Shown here: in pieces, positions 10,031 to 12,923 of the stretch
How positions within the stretch are numbered: position 1 is the first letter of the stretch
How the letters are laid out: each line of letters starts with the position of its first letter
Assembly (NCBI GenBank): GCA_046565865.1
Contig: JBKHXU010000091.1
Span: 1 to 12,923, forward strand
From: JBKHXU01 sp046565865
GTDB taxonomy: Bacteria > Pseudomonadota > Gammaproteobacteria > Acidiferrobacterales > Sulfurifustaceae
Direction of reading: 5' to 3'
Length of the DNA: 12,923 nt
Translations under genes and position numbers: made by a program
The notes under the pieces: model-generated
Database searches by the model: none
What the model was told of the DNA's origin: nothing
The model's input: the letters and a program-made list of their open reading frames with translations, nothing else

Positions 10031-10059
10031 TTATGGGGCTAGGAACGCGGCGTTTCAAG
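10031..10059 (-). promoter_or_regulatory. Sigma32 (RpoH) heat-shock promoter of grpE, overlapping the hrcA 3' end
   Basis: On the minus strand CTTGAAA (10053-10059) lies within the last hrcA codons (Leu-Glu-Thr), and CCCCATAA (10031-10038) directly follows the hrcA stop, with a 14-nt spacer. Both boxes match the RpoH consensus. The transcript would start shortly before the grpE ribosome-binding site. Confidence 0.8.
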
Positions 10060-11124
10060 CCGCGACGAGGCGCCGCCGGTATTCAAGGCAGCGCTAAGCA
10101 GGCGCGCGGTGAGATCGACCACGGGGACGATGTGTTCGTACGGCATGCGCGTCGGCCCAATGACGCCCAGTATGCCGACAATCTGTTTGTCGAACGTGTA
10201 CGGCGCGGTCACCACACTACAGTCCTGCAACGCCTCGTAGCCGGACTCGGCGCCGATAAAAATTTGAATGCCCTGCACCTGCATACTCTGGTCCAGCAGG
10301 CTCAATAAATCTCGCTTGGTATTGAATGCGTCGAACAGCTTGCGCAGTTTCTGGATATCGCTCAGCTCCGGGATGCCGACCAGATTCGACTCGCCGCTGA
10401 CAACCAGCTCATCGCCCTCGTCGCGGTCTTTGTCTTCCGCGAACGCCTTGCGCGCCATTTCCATGGCAAGACCCATGATGCGCTGCAGATCGGCGCTGGC
10501 CTGCTGCATTTCATTGAGCAACGCGCGTTTGACATCGCTGAGCGGCAAGCCCGCATAGCTCTCGTTGAAATAATTGGCTGCTTGCGTCAGCTCCGACGCG
10601 GAATATTCGCGCTCGCCGGTGATGACGCGGTTGTGCACGTGGCCGTCCTGGGTCACGAGGATTACCAGGATGCGACGCCCTGACAAACTGATGAAATCGA
10701 TATGACGAAACGCAATCTGTTCGTCGCGTCGCGGCAGCAGCACGATGCCGGCGAGCTTGCTGATCTCCGATAGCAGGTGCGAGGCGTTTTCGATGAGTTG
10801 TTGCGGATCCTGGTCCGCGCCCAGCTCGCCCTCGAGCTTGCGCACCTCGCCGACGTCGAGCGGACGCACCTTCATCATGGTGTCGACGAACAGCCGGTAA
10901 CCGAGCGGTGTCGGCACGCGCCCGGCCGACGTGTGCGGCGAGCGCACGAGCCCCAGGTCCTCGAGATCGACCATCACGTTGCGCACCGTCGCGGGGCTGA
11001 GATCGATACCAGCATGGCGCGCCAGCGTGCGCGAGCCGACCGGCTGACCCTCGGCGATATAACGCTCGATCAGTGTCTTCAGCAGCAGCTCAGCGCGCGG
11101 ATTGAGTACGATGCCATCACCCAT
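10039..11124 (-). CDS. hrcA: Heat-inducible transcription repressor HrcA
   Basis: HrcA represses heat-shock operons by binding the CIRCE inverted repeat; in other bacteria its folding depends on GroEL. The 361-residue protein has an N-terminal winged-helix domain (about 5-80), with the recognition region VGSRTLARHAGIDLSPATVRN at 29-49 and SAGRVPTPLGYRLFVD at 66-81. A central GAF-like and dimerisation region follows. The C-terminal segment TAPYTFDKQIVGILGVIGPTRMPYEHIVPVV is typical of the family. It is slightly longer than usual by a few residues at each end. A CIRCE operator lies nine bases upstream of the ATG, implying autoregulation. No clear Shine-Dalgarno sequence is visible. The gene heads the grpE-dnaK-dnaJ cluster and is divergent from nadK. 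Its last codons contain the grpE sigma32 -35 box. Confidence 0.97.
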   Translation of the reverse strand: MGDGIVLNPRAELLLKTLIERYIAEGQPVGSRTLARHAGIDLSPATVRNVMVDLEDLGLVRSPHTSAGRVPTPLGYRLFVDTMMKVRPLDVGEVRKLEGELGADQDPQQLIENASHLLSEISKLAGIVLLPRRDEQIAFRHIDFISLSGRRILVILVTQDGHVHNRVITGEREYSASELTQAANYFNESYAGLPLSDVKRALLNEMQQASADLQRIMGLAMEMARKAFAEDKDRDEGDELVVSGESNLVGIPELSDIQKLRKLFDAFNTKRDLLSLLDQSMQVQGIQIFIGAESGYEALQDCSVVTAPYTFDKQIVGILGVIGPTRMPYEHIVPVVDLTARLLSAALNTGGASSRLETPRS

Positions 11125-11130
11125 AACACG

Positions 11131-11160
11131 ACTTTAGCACTCTACCAAAGCGAGTGCCAA
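11131..11160 (-). promoter_or_regulatory. Candidate sigma70 promoter of hrcA embedded in CIRCE
   Basis: On the minus strand TTGGCA (11155-11160, 5 of 6 matches) and TAAAGT (11131-11136, 4 of 6 matches) are 18 nt apart. The -35 lies in the distal CIRCE arm, and the -10 overlaps the end of the proximal arm. HrcA binding would therefore block polymerase directly. Six bases separate the -10 from the hrcA ATG. Confidence 0.45.
11134..11160. promoter_or_regulatory. CIRCE operator (HrcA binding site)
   Basis: TTAGCACTC at 11134-11142 and GAGTGCCAA at 11152-11160 are separated by exactly nine bases. This matches the CIRCE consensus (TTAGCACTC-N9-GAGTGCTAA) with one mismatch, in the arm farther from hrcA. 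It is the only CIRCE I find in the window; the grpE and dnaK upstream regions have none. Confidence 0.95.
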
Positions 11161-11293
11161 CCGACCGCCAAGCGGTCGTCCCGAGCAACCGAAACATGTC
11201 ATTTCGAGCGAAGCGAGAAATCTCCTCCATTGGCGCGGCACCAGCAGCCAGGGCTCCCTCGCTTTCGCTCGGACGACCGCTGCGCGGTCGGTT
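11159..11293. repeat. Mosaic palindromic intergenic element (BIME/MITE-like)
   Basis: The roughly 135-bp element is bounded by inverted ends of 28 and 27 bases (11159-11186 and 11267-11293) that agree at 25 of 28 aligned positions. Each end is itself a hairpin: CGACCGC, 3 nt, GCGGTCG at 11162-11178 and at 11274-11290. Inside lie two further related motifs in opposite orientation, GAGCGAAGCGAG on the plus strand near 11206-11217 and GAGCGAAAGCGAG on the minus strand near 11257-11269. The left one, extended by TCATTT and AAATCT, resembles a motif I recognise from dispersed intergenic repeats in many bacteria. No coding frame or transposase is present, so any mobility would depend on an enzyme elsewhere. 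Confidence 0.65.
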
Positions 11294-11321
11294 TGGCCCT
11301 CATGCCCCCGCATGCTAGGTT
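11293..11321 (+). promoter_or_regulatory. Weak candidate promoter for nadK-recN
   Basis: TTGGCC (11293-11298) and TAGGTT (11316-11321) are 17 nt apart, and TGC precedes the -10 as an extended -10 motif. Transcription would begin near 11328, twenty bases before the preferred nadK ATG. The hexamers are weak (4 and 3 of 6 matches), so this is tentative. Confidence 0.3.
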
Positions 11322-11347
11322 ATCCCGCTCTCGCGCCTGGGAATGTC

Positions 11348-12226
11348 ATGAAACGACCCATCAAGACCGTCGGCCTCGTAGGGAAATACCAGCACGAGCC
11401 GGTGGCCACCCATATCTTGCAGCTCGGCCGCTTCCTAATAGAGCGTGACCTTAAGCTCATTGTCGACACGCATACCGCCAAAATGCTGCGCGAACCGCTT
11501 GGGCCGGCGCAACCGCTGGCCGAGATTGGGCGGCATATCGACCTCGCCATCGTCATCGGCGGCGACGGCACCATGCTGCATGTCGCACGCAGCCTGGCGG
11601 AACATTCGGTACCGATCATCGGCGTGAACCAGGGACGGCTCGGGTCCCTCACCGATATCGATGTCGAGCACATGGAACAGGAGCTCGGGCGCATCTTGGA
11701 CGGCGATTATCAGTCCGAGCGGCGGCTGCTGCTGCATGCCGAGATCATGCGCAAGGGCCGCATCGTGCACGCGGCGCACGCCTTCAACGACGTGATCATC
11801 AACAAAGGTGAGCTGGCGCGCCTGATCGAGTTCGAGACTTACATTGGCGGCGAGTTCGTGCACAGCGTGCGCGGCGACGGCGTCATTGTCGCGAGCCCGA
11901 CCGGCTCGACCGCGTACGCGCTCTCGGCGGGCGGGCCGGTGCTGCATCCGACGCTGCCGGCGATCGGCGTCGTGCCGATCTGCCCGCATACGCTGTCGAC
12001 GCGTCCGATCGTGGTGTCGAGCGACAGCACCATCGAGATCGTCATGATCGGCCTTGCCGGCTCGCATGCGCACGTGACCTTCGACGGTCAGTTGAACTAC
12101 GTGCTCGAAGACAACGACCGCATCTACGTACGTCGTGCGGAGAAACCGATCGAGCTTTGGCACCCGTCGGGACGCGGCCACTTCGACGTGCTGCGCGCCA
12201 AGCTGCACTGGGGCACGAAATACTGA
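11348..12226 (+). CDS. nadK: NAD kinase (ATP-NAD kinase)
   Basis: NadK phosphorylates NAD to NADP, setting the NADPH supply for biosynthesis and redox defence. With the start chosen here the protein has 292 residues, the length of the E. coli enzyme. The GGDGT motif at 71-75 contains the catalytic aspartate. GVNQGRLGSLTD is at 92-103, NDVIINKG at 147-154, and the glycine-rich SPTGSTAYALSAGGP at 183-197. CPHTLSTRP is at 212-220. An upstream in-frame ATG at 11312 would add twelve residues (MLGYPALAPGNV). It has no Shine-Dalgarno sequence and lies within the candidate promoter, whereas the ATG at 11348 is preceded by a weak GGGA and gives an N-terminus (KTVGLVGKY) like the family. The stop overlaps the recN start. 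The gene is divergent from hrcA. Confidence 0.96.
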   Translation: MKRPIKTVGLVGKYQHEPVATHILQLGRFLIERDLKLIVDTHTAKMLREPLGPAQPLAEIGRHIDLAIVIGGDGTMLHVARSLAEHSVPIIGVNQGRLGSLTDIDVEHMEQELGRILDGDYQSERRLLLHAEIMRKGRIVHAAHAFNDVIINKGELARLIEFETYIGGEFVHSVRGDGVIVASPTGSTAYALSAGGPVLHPTLPAIGVVPICPHTLSTRPIVVSSDSTIEIVMIGLAGSHAHVTFDGQLNYVLEDNDRIYVRRAEKPIELWHPSGRGHFDVLRAKLHWGTKY

Positions 12227-12923
12227 TGATCGAATCGCTCCACGTCCGCGACTTTGCGATCGTCACTAGTCTCGAACTCGCCTTCGAGCCAGGACTGACC
12301 GTGCTCACCGGCGAGACCGGCGCCGGCAAATCGATCTTGATCGACGCGCTCGCGATCGCGCTCGGCGGTCGCGCCGACGCCGGCGTCATCCGCCACGGCG
12401 CCGCGCGCGCCGAGGTCAGCGCGGCGTTCGCGATCAAGGCGAATTCCGACGCGGCGCGCTGGCTCAAGGAGCACGATCTCGATAGCGACGGCGATTGTCT
12501 GCTGCGGCGCGTGATCGAGAACGAACGTGGCTCCAAGGGCTTCATCAACGGCCGGCCGGTGCCGATCCAGATGCTGCGCGAGTTGGGCGAGCATCTGGTC
12601 GATATCCACGGCCAGCACGAGCATCAATCGCTGCTGCGCCGCGACGCGCAGCGCGAAATCCTCGATGACTATGCCGGCCTGGGTCCGGCGGTCGCGGCGC
12701 TGAACGATCACTATGACGCGCTCAAGGCATTAGACGACCGGCGCCAGGCGTTGCTGCAACAGGCCGGCGACCGCGGCGCGCGCGTCGAGCTGCTGCGCTA
12801 TCAAGTGCAGGAATTGGACGCGCTCAACCTCACGCGCGAGGAAATCCCCGGGCTCGAGGCCGAGCATGCGCGGCTCGCGCACGGCGCGGAGCTGATCGAA
12901 GGCGTGCAAGCGGCGGTGCAGGC
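12226..12923 (+). CDS. recN: DNA repair protein RecN (partial, N-terminal part)
   Basis: RecN is an SMC-like ATPase that acts early in double-strand break repair. The frame starts at the ATG overlapping the nadK stop (TGATG) and runs open for 232 codons to the window edge, so the gene continues beyond it. The N-terminus MIESLHVRDFAIVTSLELAFEPG is typical, with the Walker A motif GETGAGKS at 29-36 and the RecN block DIHGQHEHQSLL at 126-137. From about residue 145 the protein becomes the Ala/Leu/Arg-rich coiled-coil arm. The Walker B and signature motifs would lie in the missing C-terminal part. The one-base overlap indicates co-transcription and coupling with nadK. No LexA-type operator is visible near this start. 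Confidence 0.95.
   Translation, partial: MIESLHVRDFAIVTSLELAFEPGLTVLTGETGAGKSILIDALAIALGGRADAGVIRHGAARAEVSAAFAIKANSDAARWLKEHDLDSDGDCLLRRVIENERGSKGFINGRPVPIQMLRELGEHLVDIHGQHEHQSLLRRDAQREILDDYAGLGPAVAALNDHYDALKALDDRRQALLQQAGDRGARVELLRYQVQELDALNLTREEIPGLEAEHARLAHGAELIEGVQAAVQ

Noticed and set aside
11159..11293. A small CRISPR-like array or tRNA at the repeated palindromes
   Set aside because: The copies are inverted rather than direct, there are only two, and no cloverleaf or regular spacers are present.
11312..11347. Upstream in-frame ATG extending nadK by twelve residues
   Set aside because: It has no Shine-Dalgarno sequence, overlaps the candidate nadK promoter, and makes the protein longer than the usual NadK length and N-terminus.
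12042..12711. Minus-strand frames (168 and 195 codons) opposite nadK and recN
   Set aside because: recN reads openly on the plus strand with Walker A and the DIHGQHEHQ block; the opposite frames show no family features.

Overview
The window is a GC-rich chromosomal housekeeping region, most likely from a gammaproteobacterium. The gene order dnaJ-dapB-carA-carB-greA, with recN nearby, is the one known from Pseudomonas and relatives. The presence of hrcA together with RpoH-type promoters points to one of the gammaproteobacterial lineages that kept HrcA (Xanthomonadales-, Chromatiales- or Acidiferrobacter-like) rather than to Pseudomonas or the enterics. That placement is an inference from synteny and protein appearance, not from a database search.

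Layout. On the minus strand, reading from about 11124 down to 72, lie hrcA, grpE, dnaK, dnaJ, dapB, carA, carB and greA, all complete. On the plus strand, diverging from hrcA, lie nadK (11348-12226) and the first 232 codons of recN (12226 to the window edge). All ten genes look intact, and coding density is high. No tRNA, rRNA, CRISPR array, transposase or phage gene was seen.

How the genes work together. hrcA-grpE-dnaK-dnaJ is a heat-shock chaperone cluster under two visible controls. A CIRCE operator for HrcA sits directly in front of hrcA and overlaps a sigma70-like promoter. Two sigma32 (RpoH)-type promoters lie immediately upstream of grpE and of dnaK, and they resemble each other even in their spacers. 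A terminator-like hairpin separates dnaK from dnaJ, and another follows dnaJ. dapB (lysine/diaminopimelate synthesis) has its own promoter candidate with almost no 5' leader. carA and carB (carbamoyl phosphate for arginine and pyrimidines) follow, preceded by a leader with an attenuator-like hairpin. greA (transcript-cleavage factor) overlaps carB by four bases. nadK and recN overlap by one base.

Non-coding structure. The hrcA-nadK gap carries a roughly 135-bp mosaic palindromic element with near-identical inverted ends, abutting the CIRCE. Two GC-rich hairpin repeats lie between carA and carB and downstream of greA. No intergenic stretch exceeds 300 bases. I see no novel multi-gene system here; the interesting material is regulatory and repeat architecture.
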